This document shows, one piece after another, positions 15,511-23,442 of a stretch of DNA of 38,517 nucleotides. The notes below the pieces were generated by a model. It made no database searches. It worked only from the letters and a program-made list of their open reading frames with translations, and was not told where the DNA came from. This DNA is from Bradyrhizobiaceae bacterium (GTDB lineage: Bacteria > Pseudomonadota > Alphaproteobacteria > Rhizobiales > Xanthobacteraceae), in contig CANKBJ010000014.1 in NCBI GenBank assembly GCA_947479905.1, positions 1-38,517 of the forward strand. Direction: 5' to 3'. Made by a program: the position numbers and the translations under genes. How positions within the stretch are numbered: the stretch's first letter is position 1; each line of letters starts with the position of its first letter.

Positions 15511-16338
15511 CTACCCTAGCATGGAAGGGGGCTGGTTTTCCACCCATTCGGCGACGATCTGGACCAGTGCGTCGAGGCCGTCGGTCAGCGCTGCCGGACC
15601 GGGCTGCAGGATGATGGTTGATTTGATCTCGCGCAGCCAGCCGGAGGCGACTGCCGGTATAGCGGCAAAACCGGGCCGGGCGGCGACTCTTGCGGGCACG
15701 AATTTCTTGCCGCACCAGGAGCCGATGATGATGTCGGGCCGGGCGGCGATGACGGCCTCGGGCGAGACGATTCGGTCCCTGGCGTTTTTGCGCTGGCTGA
15801 GGTCGGGGAAAACGTCGATACCGCCGGCGGCCTCGATCAACTCCGACACCCAGCGGATGCCGGAAATCATCGGCTCGTCCCATTCCTCGAAATAGACACG
15901 TGGGTGACGGGGCAAGGCTTTGCCCCACGCACGCACCAGTTCGAGGCGACCCTCGAAAGTGCGCGCCAGCATGTCGCCATTTTGCGGCTGTCCCACCAGC
16001 GCGCCAAGCGTTCGGATCATGTCGAAGATGCCGGCGAGGTCGCGCTGATTGAAAGCGTGAACCGCGACATTGGCGCGGATCAGGTCGGCGACAATGTCGG
16101 CCTGCAAATCCGAGAATGTCAGAACAAGGTCTGGCTCAAGCGCCAGAATTTTCGGCACGTCGGCGGAGATGAAGGCCGAGACGCGCGGCTTTTCCTTGCG
16201 CACCTGCGGCGGCCGCACCGCATAGCCGGAGACGCCGACAATGCGCGCGTCCTCGCCGAGGAGATAAAGCGTCTCGACGGTCTCTTCGGTCAGGCAGACG
16301 ATTCGGGAGGGCGGGAACATGAAGATAGTGTAGCGCAT
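15511..16338 (-). CDS. Corrinoid (cobalamin)-binding protein, BtuF/TroA-like
   Basis: A 275-residue protein of the BtuF/FepB periplasmic-binding fold: SRIVCLTEETVETLYLLGE opens the first lobe, VSAFISADVPKILALEPDLVL forms the ligand loop region (about residues 52-72), and WVSELIEAAGG opens the second lobe. It lacks a signal peptide from either ATG (16338 or 16320), and no permease or ATPase of a B12 importer is adjacent; the only partner is the DUF6580-like membrane protein downstream. This signal-less form is found in many proteobacteria under the name cobalamin-binding protein. Corrinoid binding is by family; its location and partner here are inference. Confidence 0.83.
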   Translation of the reverse strand: MRYTIFMFPPSRIVCLTEETVETLYLLGEDARIVGVSGYAVRPPQVRKEKPRVSAFISADVPKILALEPDLVLTFSDLQADIVADLIRANVAVHAFNQRDLAGIFDMIRTLGALVGQPQNGDMLARTFEGRLELVRAWGKALPRHPRVYFEEWDEPMISGIRWVSELIEAAGGIDVFPDLSQRKNARDRIVSPEAVIAARPDIIIGSWCGKKFVPARVAARPGFAAIPAVASGWLREIKSTIILQPGPAALTDGLDALVQIVAEWVENQPPSMLG

Positions 16339-16345
16339 TTTTTTT

Positions 16346-16425
16346 CGTCCCCGCGAAGGCGGGGACCTATACGCCGTGTACTATCGAGAGGCTGCGGTGC
16401 ATGGGTCCCCGCCTTCGCGGGGACG
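16346..16425. repeat. Palindromic repeat pair (CGTCCCCGCG family), copy 1
   Basis: A perfect 22-bp inverted repeat, from CGTCCCCGCG at 16346-16367 to its complement at 16404-16425, with a 36-base spacer. Each arm is itself nearly palindromic (GTCCCCGC GAAG GCGGGGAC). It fills the gap between the BtuF-like gene and the modC stop codon at 16430. A related pair occurs at 26533-26655. Confidence 0.85.
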
Positions 16426-16429
16426 ACGA

Positions 16430-17095
16430 TTACGAATTCAATAAATCAGTTCCACCCACCGCCACCACCTTGCCGCCTTCGACACGCACGACGCGCGAGG
16501 CGATGCGCTTCACCTCGTTGGCATCGTGGCTGACGTAGATCATCGGCACCTTGGCCTCGTCGCGCAGGCGTTCCAGGTACGGCAGGATATCGTCCTTGCG
16601 GCCGGCGTCGAGCGAGGCAAGCGGCTCGTCGAGCAGTAGCAGGCGCGGCCGCATCAGCAGCGCGCGGCCGACGGCGACACGCTGGCGCTCGCCGCCCGAC
16701 AGTTTGCCAGGCCGGCGATCGAGCAGGTGGCCAATGTCGAGCAGATCGACCGCATGCGCGAAAGCGGCCGGGTCGGCCGGGTGGCCGCCCATCCAGCGGC
16801 CGTAATCGAGATTGCGCCGGATCGACACATGCGGAAACAGCCGGCCGTCCTGAAACACATAGCCGATGCGCCGCTGTGCCACCTTCATGTCGGTGCCCGT
16901 GGCGCTATCGAACAGCACGAAGTCATCAAGCGCAATGCGGCCGCGGTCGGGCATCATCAGCCCGGCGATCATGTTGATGATGCTGGTCTTGCCGGCGCCG
17001 GACGGCCCGAACAGGCCAGTAGCGCCGCCTTCGCTGTCGAAGCGGGCATTGACGCTGAAAGTACCGAGGTTCTTTTCGACGGCGACGGCTAGCAT
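16430..17095 (-). CDS. modC: Molybdate ABC transporter ATPase, short form
   Basis: A 221-residue ABC ATPase powering molybdate uptake. Walker A is GPSGAGKT (30-37), Q-loop FQDGRLFPH (81-89), signature LSGGERQ (132-138), Walker B LLLLDEP (152-158) and switch His190. Typical ModC proteins continue for a further 120-140 residues as a TOBE/Mop domain that binds molybdate; here the frame stops right after the ATPase core, five bases before a palindromic repeat pair. Either this lineage uses a short ModC or the domain was lost at the repeat. No Shine-Dalgarno sequence is obvious before the ATG at 17095. Context with modA and modB makes the assignment firm. Confidence 0.9.
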   Translation of the reverse strand: MLAVAVEKNLGTFSVNARFDSEGGATGLFGPSGAGKTSIINMIAGLMMPDRGRIALDDFVLFDSATGTDMKVAQRRIGYVFQDGRLFPHVSIRRNLDYGRWMGGHPADPAAFAHAVDLLDIGHLLDRRPGKLSGGERQRVAVGRALLMRPRLLLLDEPLASLDAGRKDDILPYLERLRDEAKVPMIYVSHDANEVKRIASRVVRVEGGKVVAVGGTDLLNS

Positions 17096-17113
17096 TCAGG
17101 CACATTTCCATTT

Positions 17114-17162
17114 GCGCATGATCTTATCCGAAAACCGGGTTCCACTTTTCGGGATCATGCGC
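17114..17162. repeat. Palindromic repeat (GCATGATC family) overlapping the modB end
   Basis: GCGCATGATC (17114-17123) is complementary to GATCATGCGC (17153-17162), and inside it CCGAAAA (17128-17134) pairs with TTTTCGG (17146-17152). This short nested palindrome is one I recall as very common between genes in Hyphomicrobiales. It overlaps the modB stop codon (17155-17157) and occupies most of the modB-modC gap. Confidence 0.75.
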
Positions 17163-17850
17163 CGTGCAATCTGGCTTGCGCGCGCCGCGCCAGCCACTCC
17201 GATGCCACCAGCGCGGCCACCGAAATGACCATGGACACCAGCACCAATTGCATCGCGGCGCGGTCGCCGTCCGGCACCTGGGTCAGCGTATAGATCGCCG
17301 CCGAGATGGTTTGCGTCTCGCCGGGAATGTTGGAAACGAAGGTAATCGTCGCGCCGAATTCGCCGAGCGCCTTGGCGAAGCCGAGCATGGAGCCGGCAAT
17401 GATGCCCGGCAGCGCCAGCGGCAACGTGATGGTGGCGAAAGCCCAGAAGCCGTTAGCGCCGAGCGTCTTCGACGCATCCTCCAGTCGCCGGTCGATGGCT
17501 TCGATGGATAGCCGGATCGGCCGCACCACCAGCGGAAAGGCCATGACGCCGCAGGCGAGCGCAGCTCCCGTCCAGCGAAACGAAAACACGATGCCGAGAT
17601 GATCGGCGAGCCACGCCCCAACGGGGGCGCGGCGTCCGAGCGTGATCAGCAGCAGATAACCGGTGACGACCGGCGGCAACACCAAAGGCAGATGCACCAT
17701 CGCGTCGAGCAGCGACTTGCCCCAGAAATTTTTGCGCGCCAGCACATAGGCGACGGCGACGCCGAACGGCAGCGCCACCGCGGTCGCAACCAAAGCGACG
17801 CGCAGCGACAGTTGCACCGCGACCCAGTCCTGGGGAGTGAGATCGAACAT
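17155..17850 (-). CDS. modB: Molybdate ABC transporter permease
   Basis: A 231-residue inner-membrane permease with five to six hydrophobic segments. The cytosolic coupling loop (EAA motif) reads EDASKTLGANGFWAFATITL, followed by PLALPGIIAG, as in ModB. It follows modA by 6 bp and precedes modC by about 60 bp. Its last codons and stop (HGA, TGA) fall inside a GCATGATC-family palindrome, so the C-terminus may have been set by that repeat. Function in molybdate import with ModA and ModC is well supported by order and motifs. Confidence 0.95.
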   Translation of the reverse strand: MFDLTPQDWVAVQLSLRVALVATAVALPFGVAVAYVLARKNFWGKSLLDAMVHLPLVLPPVVTGYLLLITLGRRAPVGAWLADHLGIVFSFRWTGAALACGVMAFPLVVRPIRLSIEAIDRRLEDASKTLGANGFWAFATITLPLALPGIIAGSMLGFAKALGEFGATITFVSNIPGETQTISAAIYTLTQVPDGDRAAMQLVLVSMVISVAALVASEWLARRAQARLHGA

Positions 17851-17856
17851 TCGTTA

Positions 17857-18645
17857 TTATGACACCGGCTTGATCAAAAAACTGAAGCCGTATTTCTCGA
17901 AAATCGCCTTCGCCGCGCCGGTGCGCAGGAAATCGAGATAGGTCAACATCGCGGCATTGATCGTCGTCGACGTCGCGGCGACCGGATAGACCACCGGCGG
18001 ATGCGAGCCATCCGGAAAGACGCCAATGACTTTCACCTTCGGCTCCACCTTGGCGTCGGTCTCATAAACGATTCCAATAGGCGTTTCGCCGCGAGCGACG
18101 AAAGCGAGCGTGGCCCGCACGTTCTCGGCCATCGCCAATTTCGGCTCGGCGGCCTTCCAGCCATCCAGCGCTTCAAGCGCCGCCTTGGCGTAAAGCCCTG
18201 CCGGCACAGCTTTGACGTCGGCGACCGCGATGCGGCCGTCGCCGGCAAGTCTGGCGACGTCGAAAGGCTTGGCGATGGTCACCTTATCGAGCTTGGAATC
18301 GGTTGGTGCTATCAGCACAAGCTTGTTGCCGAGCAGATTGACGCGCGTGTCAGGCTTGATCAGCTTCTTCTGCGCAACGTAATCCATCCATTGCAGGTCG
18401 GCGGAGATGAACACATCGGCCGGCGCGCCTTGCTCGATCTGTTTGGCCAGCGCCGAGGAAGCGGCATAGCTCGCCGTGACCTTGGTGCCGGTGGCCTTGG
18501 TGAAGGCGGTATTGGCGTCGTCGAGCGCATTCTTCAGCGACGCGGCGGCGAAGACGGTGATGGCTTCCTGCGCCGCCAAAGGTTGCGCGGCGCCTAGCAA
18601 AAGACTGACGATTGCAAGAATGCTCGGGAAAATTCTGGCAGACAT
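17857..18645 (-). CDS. modA: Molybdate-binding periplasmic protein
   Basis: A 262-residue periplasmic solute-binding protein for molybdate/tungstate. Residues 1-25 form a signal peptide (hydrophobic core SILAIVSLLLGAA, likely cleavage after PLAA). The ModA signature ITVFAAASLKNAL opens the mature chain, and the second ligand segment ASYAASSALAKQIEQGAPAD (about 59-78) with FISADLQWMD follows. GAGGAGAAC eight bases before the ATG is a strong ribosome-binding site. First gene of modABC. The upstream 187-bp gap to the divergent GMC gene shows no clear ModE-type palindrome. Confidence 0.95.
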   Translation of the reverse strand: MSARIFPSILAIVSLLLGAAQPLAAQEAITVFAAASLKNALDDANTAFTKATGTKVTASYAASSALAKQIEQGAPADVFISADLQWMDYVAQKKLIKPDTRVNLLGNKLVLIAPTDSKLDKVTIAKPFDVARLAGDGRIAVADVKAVPAGLYAKAALEALDGWKAAEPKLAMAENVRATLAFVARGETPIGIVYETDAKVEPKVKVIGVFPDGSHPPVVYPVAATSTTINAAMLTYLDFLRTGAAKAIFEKYGFSFLIKPVS

Positions 18646-18832
18646 GGCGGTTCTCCTCGGGCGCCATAACAGCGCCGGCGGGCAAAAATCGTGATAACTG
18701 ACGATCTTGGTCGGAACCGCCGTTCCGGCTCGCTAGCGGCGCACGCACAGTGGGCCGCGGGACATGACACAAGCCTAGCAAGTCTCGCAGGTCAAGGTAA
18801 AGTCCAATGCGAGAGAAGGTCGAGGGGACGAA

Positions 18833-20461
18833 ATGGCCAATGCGACGCCCATCGAGGGCGAGTTCGACTACATCATCGTCGGCGCAGGCTCGGCCGGCTG
18901 TGTGCTGGCCAACCGGCTGTCGGCCGACCCGACCAAGCGGGTGCTGCTGCTGGAAGCCGGCGGCCGCGACAACTGGATCTGGTTTCACATTCCGGTCGGC
19001 TATCTGTTCGCCATCGGCAATCCGCGCGCCGACTGGATGTTCAAGACCGAGCCGGAGCCCGGCCTCAACGGCCGCTCGCTGAACTATCCGCGCGGCAAGG
19101 TGATCGGCGGCTCGTCGGCGATCAACGGCATGATCTACATGCTGGGGCAGGCAACCGATTACGACCAGTGGCGCCAGCTCGGCCTGCCCGGCTGGTCGTG
19201 GGACGACGTCCGGCCGTTCTTCCGCAAGCATGTCGACCATTTCATCGCGAGCGATGAGCATGCGTCGGGTGGCGAGTGGCGCGTCGAACGGCAAAGGCTG
19301 TCGTGGGAAATCCTCGAAGCCTTCCGGCAGGCGGCCGTGCAGTACGGCATTCCGGCGGTCGACGATTTCAATACCGGCGACAACGAAGGCATTGGCTATT
19401 TTCACGTCAACCAGAAGCGCGGCCGGCGCTGGTCGGCGGCGCGCGGATTTTTAAAGCCGGTCATGAGGCGCAAAAACCTTCGCGTCGAATCAGGCTGCCT
19501 TGCGGAAACTGTCGAATTCACCGGAAAGCGCGCCACCGGCGTGCGCTGGCGGCAGAACGGCGAAGCGCGTGTCGCGCGCTGTCGCGGCGAAGTCATTCTC
19601 TCGGCCGGCGCCATCGGCTCGCCGCATCTGCTGATGCTGTCGGGCGTCGGCCCGGCAGCGCAGTTGGCGCACCATGGCATCGCGGCGGTTCTCGATAAAC
19701 CGGGCGTTGGCAGCAATCTGCAGGACCATCTGCAGCTGCGCACGATCTACAAGGTGTCGGGCGTCAAGACGCTGAACGCTATTAATGCGTCTCTGGCTGG
19801 CCGCGTCGGCATGGGCCTCGACTATTTCCTGCGGCGGCGCGGACCGATGACCATGTCGCCGTCGCAGCTTGGCGCTTTCACCAAATCCGATCCGCATCAG
19901 GACCGCGCCAACATCCAGTATCACGTTCAGCCATTGTCGCTGGAAAAGTTCGGCGATCCGCTGCATCCGTTTCCGGCCTTCACGGCGAGCGTCGCCAATT
20001 TGCGGCCGACCTCGCGCGGGCAACTCACACTCAAATCCGCCGATGCGGCGCAGGGCCCGGCGATTGCGCCGAATTATCTATCGACGCCGGAAGATCGCCG
20101 CGTCGCCGCCGATTCGATTCGTGTTACGCGCTCCATCGTTTCTCAGGATGCGTTGCGTAAATATGCGCCGGTCGAATATCTGCCGGGCGAAAGTATCCGC
20201 AGCGACGACGAAGCGGCGCTGGAAAAAGCCGCCGGCGATATCGGCACGACGATCTTCCACCCCGTCGGCACCGCGCGCATGGGCCGCGATGACGATCCGC
20301 GCGCGGTGGTCGATAGCAGGCTGCGCGTTATCGGCATTGACGGCATGCGCGTCATCGATGCCTCGGTGATGCCATCGATTACATCTGGCAACACCAATTC
20401 GCCGACCATGATGATCGCCGAAAAAGGCGCGGCGATGATCGCGGAAGATGCGAAGCGCTAG
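18833..20461 (+). CDS. GMC-family FAD oxidoreductase (choline-dehydrogenase-like)
   Basis: A 542-residue flavoprotein of the glucose-methanol-choline family that oxidises alcohols to aldehydes. The FAD dinucleotide loop is IIVGAGSAGCVLANRL (residues 14-29), the first PROSITE-type block is around PRGKVIGGSSAINGMIY (87-103), the second is GAIGSPHLLMLSGVG, and the C-terminus has HPVGTARMG and the active-site VIDASVMPSITSGNTNSP. GAGGGG lies seven bases before the ATG. It overlaps the end of the minus-strand E1 gene by four bases. Betaine genes (betB, betI) are absent nearby, so it is probably not BetA proper; the alcohol substrate is unknown. Confidence 0.92.
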   Translation: MANATPIEGEFDYIIVGAGSAGCVLANRLSADPTKRVLLLEAGGRDNWIWFHIPVGYLFAIGNPRADWMFKTEPEPGLNGRSLNYPRGKVIGGSSAINGMIYMLGQATDYDQWRQLGLPGWSWDDVRPFFRKHVDHFIASDEHASGGEWRVERQRLSWEILEAFRQAAVQYGIPAVDDFNTGDNEGIGYFHVNQKRGRRWSAARGFLKPVMRRKNLRVESGCLAETVEFTGKRATGVRWRQNGEARVARCRGEVILSAGAIGSPHLLMLSGVGPAAQLAHHGIAAVLDKPGVGSNLQDHLQLRTIYKVSGVKTLNAINASLAGRVGMGLDYFLRRRGPMTMSPSQLGAFTKSDPHQDRANIQYHVQPLSLEKFGDPLHPFPAFTASVANLRPTSRGQLTLKSADAAQGPAIAPNYLSTPEDRRVAADSIRVTRSIVSQDALRKYAPVEYLPGESIRSDDEAALEKAAGDIGTTIFHPVGTARMGRDDDPRAVVDSRLRVIGIDGMRVIDASVMPSITSGNTNSPTMMIAEKGAAMIAEDAKR

Positions 20462-22866
20462 GGCAACGCTTTCAAGAACCTGATAGGCTTGCCCGGCGCA
20501 ATCGCCTGCGCCGCGGCGATGATGGCATTCGTGTCGATGCCGTAGTGCCGGTACAGATCGGCCAAGGTGCCGGTCTGGCCGAAATGCTCGACGCCTAGCG
20601 CGCGCGTGCGATTGCCCTGCACGGCACCCAGCCACGCCAACGTCGCCGGATGGCCATCGACGACGCTGACGATCGCGCAATTGGACGGCAGATCGCCGAG
20701 CAGCCGTTCGATATGCGAGCGCGCATGCACCTGGCCGCGCTCGCGGGCGCGTTGCGCTGCGCTCCAGCCGGCATTGAGGCGGTCGGCGGATGTCACCGCG
20801 AGCAGGCCGATGTCGCGGCGGTCCTCAGCCATCAGGCCGACGGCGGCGATGGCCTCCGGCGCGACGGCGCCGGTATAGGCGACGATTACCTGACAATTCG
20901 GGCCCGGCTTGCGCAGCCAGTAAGCGCCGTCGACGATCTCGCTGCGCAGCCCCTCGGTCATCTCGCGCCGCATCTGCTCGATCGGTCGCGTCGACAGCCG
21001 CAAATAAACGGAGCCGCCGGTTTCGTCGCGCAGCCAGTTCTTTTCCGACGCCTCGCCGCTTCCGTCCTTCTGCATATAGCCGAAGGCCCAGTTCATGATG
21101 ACGGAAAGTTCGTCGACGAAGGCCGGTTCAAACGATGCGAGGCCATCCTGCGCCATGCCGATCAATGGCTCGGCGATCGATTGATGCGCGCCGCCTTCTC
21201 CGGCCAAAGTGATGCCGGACGGCGTCGCCACCACCATGAAGCGGGCGTCCTGATAGCAGGCGTAATTAAGCGCATCGAGACCGCGGGCGATAAACGGATC
21301 GTAGAGCGTGCCGATCGGCAGCAGCCGTTCGCCGTTGATCGAATGCGACAGGCCGAGCGCCGACAGCATGATGAACAGGTTCATCTCGGCGATGCCAAGC
21401 TCCATGTGCTGGCCTTGCGGCGAGAATTCCCAGTTGAAGGTCGATGGAATGTGTTCGCTCTTGAACGTGTCCTTCATGATCTCGCGGGCGAACAGGCCGC
21501 GCCGGTTCACCCACGGCCCGAGATTGGTCGACACCGTCACGTCGGGCGACGTCGTGACGATGCGGCGCGCGAATTCGCTGTCGCCACGGCCGATTTCATT
21601 CAAGATGGCGCCGAAGCCGGTCTGCGTCGCCATCGTCGGCTGAATGGTTATCGGGATCTCGGCTGGCACTTCAATTGTCGGCGCGCTCAGGCGGCGGTTC
21701 TTGCCGGCGGCGAATGGCACCTTGTCGAGGAAGGCCTGTATCGCTTCCGGCTGCGCGATGGCTTCAAACTTGTCCCACTCGTGTCCGGCACGCACGCCCA
21801 TCGCGGACTGAAAGGTTTCCATCTGCGCCGGCGTCATCATGCCGGCGTGATTGTCTTTGTGCCCGGCCATTGGCAGGCCGAAGCCTTTCACCGTGTAGCA
21901 GATGAAGCAGGTCGGCTTCTCGGCATGCGCACCATGCAGCGCGGCCAGCACGGCCGGCAAATCGTGGCCGCCGAGATTGTTCATCAGTGCGGCCAGTTCG
22001 TCATCGCTGCGCGACGCGATTAATTGTGAGACATTGCCCTGGTCGCCGATCTCGTCATTGAGTCGCTTGCGCCACGCCGCGCCGCCGGCAAAGACCAGCG
22101 CCGAATAGAGCTGGTTCGGGCAATTGTCGATCCAGACTTTAAGCTTGTCGCCGCCCGGCTCCTTGAAAGCCGCCTGTTGCAGCGAACCGTATTTGACGAT
22201 GACCACGTCCCAGCCGAAATTCTTGAACAGCTGTTCGTATCGCTCCCACAGGCCTTCGCGCACGACGGCATCTAAGCTCTGCCGGTTGTAGTCGATGATC
22301 CACCAGCAATTGCGCAAGCCCTGCTTCCAGCCGTCGAGCAGCGCCTCGAAGATATTGCCTTCGTCGAGTTCGGCATCGCCGACCAAAGCCACCATGCGGC
22401 CTTCCGGGCGATCCTTCGCCCAGCCATGCGCGCGCACGTAGTCCTGTACCAGCGACGAAAACAAGGTCTGCGCGACGCCCAGGCCCACCGAGCCGGTCGA
22501 GAAATCGACATCGTCGGTGTCCTTGGTGCGCGACGGATAACTCTGCGCGCCCTTGTAGCCGCGGAAGGCTTCCAGCTTCTCTTTCGTCTGCTTGCCGAGC
22601 AGATACTGGATGGCGTGAAAGATCGGCGAGGCATGCGGCTTGACCGCGACGCGGTCCTGCGGCCGCAGCACGTCGAAATACAACGCCGTCATGATGGTGG
22701 CGAGCGAGGCCGAGGAGGCTTGATGGCCGCCGACCTTCAGTCCGTCATCGTTGTCGCGCAGGTGATTGGCATTGTGGATGGTCCAGCTGGCCAGCCACAG
22801 CACCTTGCGCTCGAGGGCGGAGAGGCTCGCGAGTTTATCCGCGGATACTTCAGTCGGCTTTTGCAT
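20458..22866 (-). CDS. Homodimeric-type 2-oxoacid dehydrogenase E1 (AceE/MdeB-like, transketolase-like)
   Basis: An 802-residue thiamine-diphosphate enzyme with an AceE-like single-chain E1 layout. The TPP/Mg motif is GDAELDEGN (163-171) with N194 in IDYNRQS; the N-terminal block GGHQASSASLATIMTALYF and the second-domain blocks FNWEFSPQGQHMELGIAEMN-type (about 478-497) and GEGGAHQSIAEPL match pyruvate dehydrogenase E1. It is shorter than AceE (about 887). No E2 or E3 gene is adjacent. An Lrp-type regulator is divergent, recalling the P. putida mdeR/mdeB arrangement where the E1-like protein handles 2-oxobutyrate; mdeA is not here. A 2-oxoacid substrate is likely, pyruvate not required. Confidence 0.87.
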   Translation of the reverse strand: MQKPTEVSADKLASLSALERKVLWLASWTIHNANHLRDNDDGLKVGGHQASSASLATIMTALYFDVLRPQDRVAVKPHASPIFHAIQYLLGKQTKEKLEAFRGYKGAQSYPSRTKDTDDVDFSTGSVGLGVAQTLFSSLVQDYVRAHGWAKDRPEGRMVALVGDAELDEGNIFEALLDGWKQGLRNCWWIIDYNRQSLDAVVREGLWERYEQLFKNFGWDVVIVKYGSLQQAAFKEPGGDKLKVWIDNCPNQLYSALVFAGGAAWRKRLNDEIGDQGNVSQLIASRSDDELAALMNNLGGHDLPAVLAALHGAHAEKPTCFICYTVKGFGLPMAGHKDNHAGMMTPAQMETFQSAMGVRAGHEWDKFEAIAQPEAIQAFLDKVPFAAGKNRRLSAPTIEVPAEIPITIQPTMATQTGFGAILNEIGRGDSEFARRIVTTSPDVTVSTNLGPWVNRRGLFAREIMKDTFKSEHIPSTFNWEFSPQGQHMELGIAEMNLFIMLSALGLSHSINGERLLPIGTLYDPFIARGLDALNYACYQDARFMVVATPSGITLAGEGGAHQSIAEPLIGMAQDGLASFEPAFVDELSVIMNWAFGYMQKDGSGEASEKNWLRDETGGSVYLRLSTRPIEQMRREMTEGLRSEIVDGAYWLRKPGPNCQVIVAYTGAVAPEAIAAVGLMAEDRRDIGLLAVTSADRLNAGWSAAQRARERGQVHARSHIERLLGDLPSNCAIVSVVDGHPATLAWLGAVQGNRTRALGVEHFGQTGTLADLYRHYGIDTNAIIAAAQAIAPGKPIRFLKALP

Positions 22867-22971
22867 CGTGCGATTATGAGCCGTGGGCGCTGGCGATGCA
22901 TGCTAATTGCGGTTATAAATTTGGACTGGATTAGCTCTTTCAATCATTTTTCCGAGAAAAACAGGTGCCTT
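22867..22971. promoter_or_regulatory. Divergent promoter region with candidate Lrp operator
   Basis: This 105-bp gap between the E1 gene and the lrp-type gene is AT-richer than its surroundings. It contains the inverted repeat GCTAAT (22902-22907) / ATTAGC (22930-22935) with a 22-base spacer that includes TTATAAATTT. Lrp-type regulators bind such spaced AT-rich half-sites, usually in their own divergent promoter. Confidence 0.45.
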
Positions 22972-23442
22972 ATGCCAATTTCGGCGCTGGACGCGGTCGA
23001 CCTGAAAATCCTCGCTTTGTTGCAGGTCGATGGCCGCGTCAGCATCAACGACCTCGCCGGCAAGGTCGGACTGTCGCCATCGCCCTGTCTGCGCCGCGTG
23101 CGTATCCTTGAGAAGTCCGGCGTCATCGCACGCTACGTCGCGGTGCTTGACCAGCGCGCGGCCGGGTTGCCGGTCAGCGTCTTCATTTCGGTCAAGCTGG
23201 AAAAGCAGAAGGAAGACCTGCTCGATAAATTCGCCAAGACGATCGCGCGCTGGCCGGAGGTGCTGGAATGCTACCTGATGACCGGCCCGCGCGATTACTG
23301 GTTGCGCGTCGTGGTGCCGGACCTGGCCGCCTATGAACGCTTTCTCAAGACGAAGCTCACTCGTTTGGAGGGCATTGCCTCGATCGAGTCGAGCTTCGCG
23401 CTTGAGCAGGTGAAATATACCAACGTGCTGCCGGTCGCGTAG
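22972..23442 (+). CDS. Lrp/AsnC-family transcriptional regulator
   Basis: A 156-residue regulator. The N-terminal winged helix-turn-helix runs from about residue 5 to 55 (LDAVDLKILALLQVDGRVS, then DLAGKVGLSPSPCLRRVRIL), and the C-terminal RAM ligand/oligomer domain from about 65 to 145 (VSVFISVKLEK, ECYLMTGPRDYWLRVVVPD). The start is the ATG at 22972; a long upstream extension of this frame runs antisense through the E1 gene and is rejected. By family habit it would sense an amino acid and control the divergent E1 gene. It abuts the convergent FAH-family gene with no gap. Confidence 0.93.
   Translation: MPISALDAVDLKILALLQVDGRVSINDLAGKVGLSPSPCLRRVRILEKSGVIARYVAVLDQRAAGLPVSVFISVKLEKQKEDLLDKFAKTIARWPEVLECYLMTGPRDYWLRVVVPDLAAYERFLKTKLTRLEGIASIESSFALEQVKYTNVLPVA

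Noticed and set aside
16346-16425. Possible CRISPR array made of repeated GC-rich units
   Set aside because: Only two arms per site, inverted rather than direct, with no regular spacers and no cas genes.
18646-18832. ModE-type operator or molybdenum riboswitch before modA
   Set aside because: No ModE half-site pattern or moco-riboswitch core could be recognised by eye in the gap.
18350-19405. Minus-strand frame of 351 codons across modA and the GMC gene
   Set aside because: It runs antisense or out of frame through two well-identified genes and has Arg/Ala-rich composition typical of shadow frames.
22426-22971. Long N-terminal extension of the Lrp-type regulator
   Set aside because: It lies antisense to the E1 gene and would delete the divergent promoter; the Lrp family begins at the ATG at 22972.
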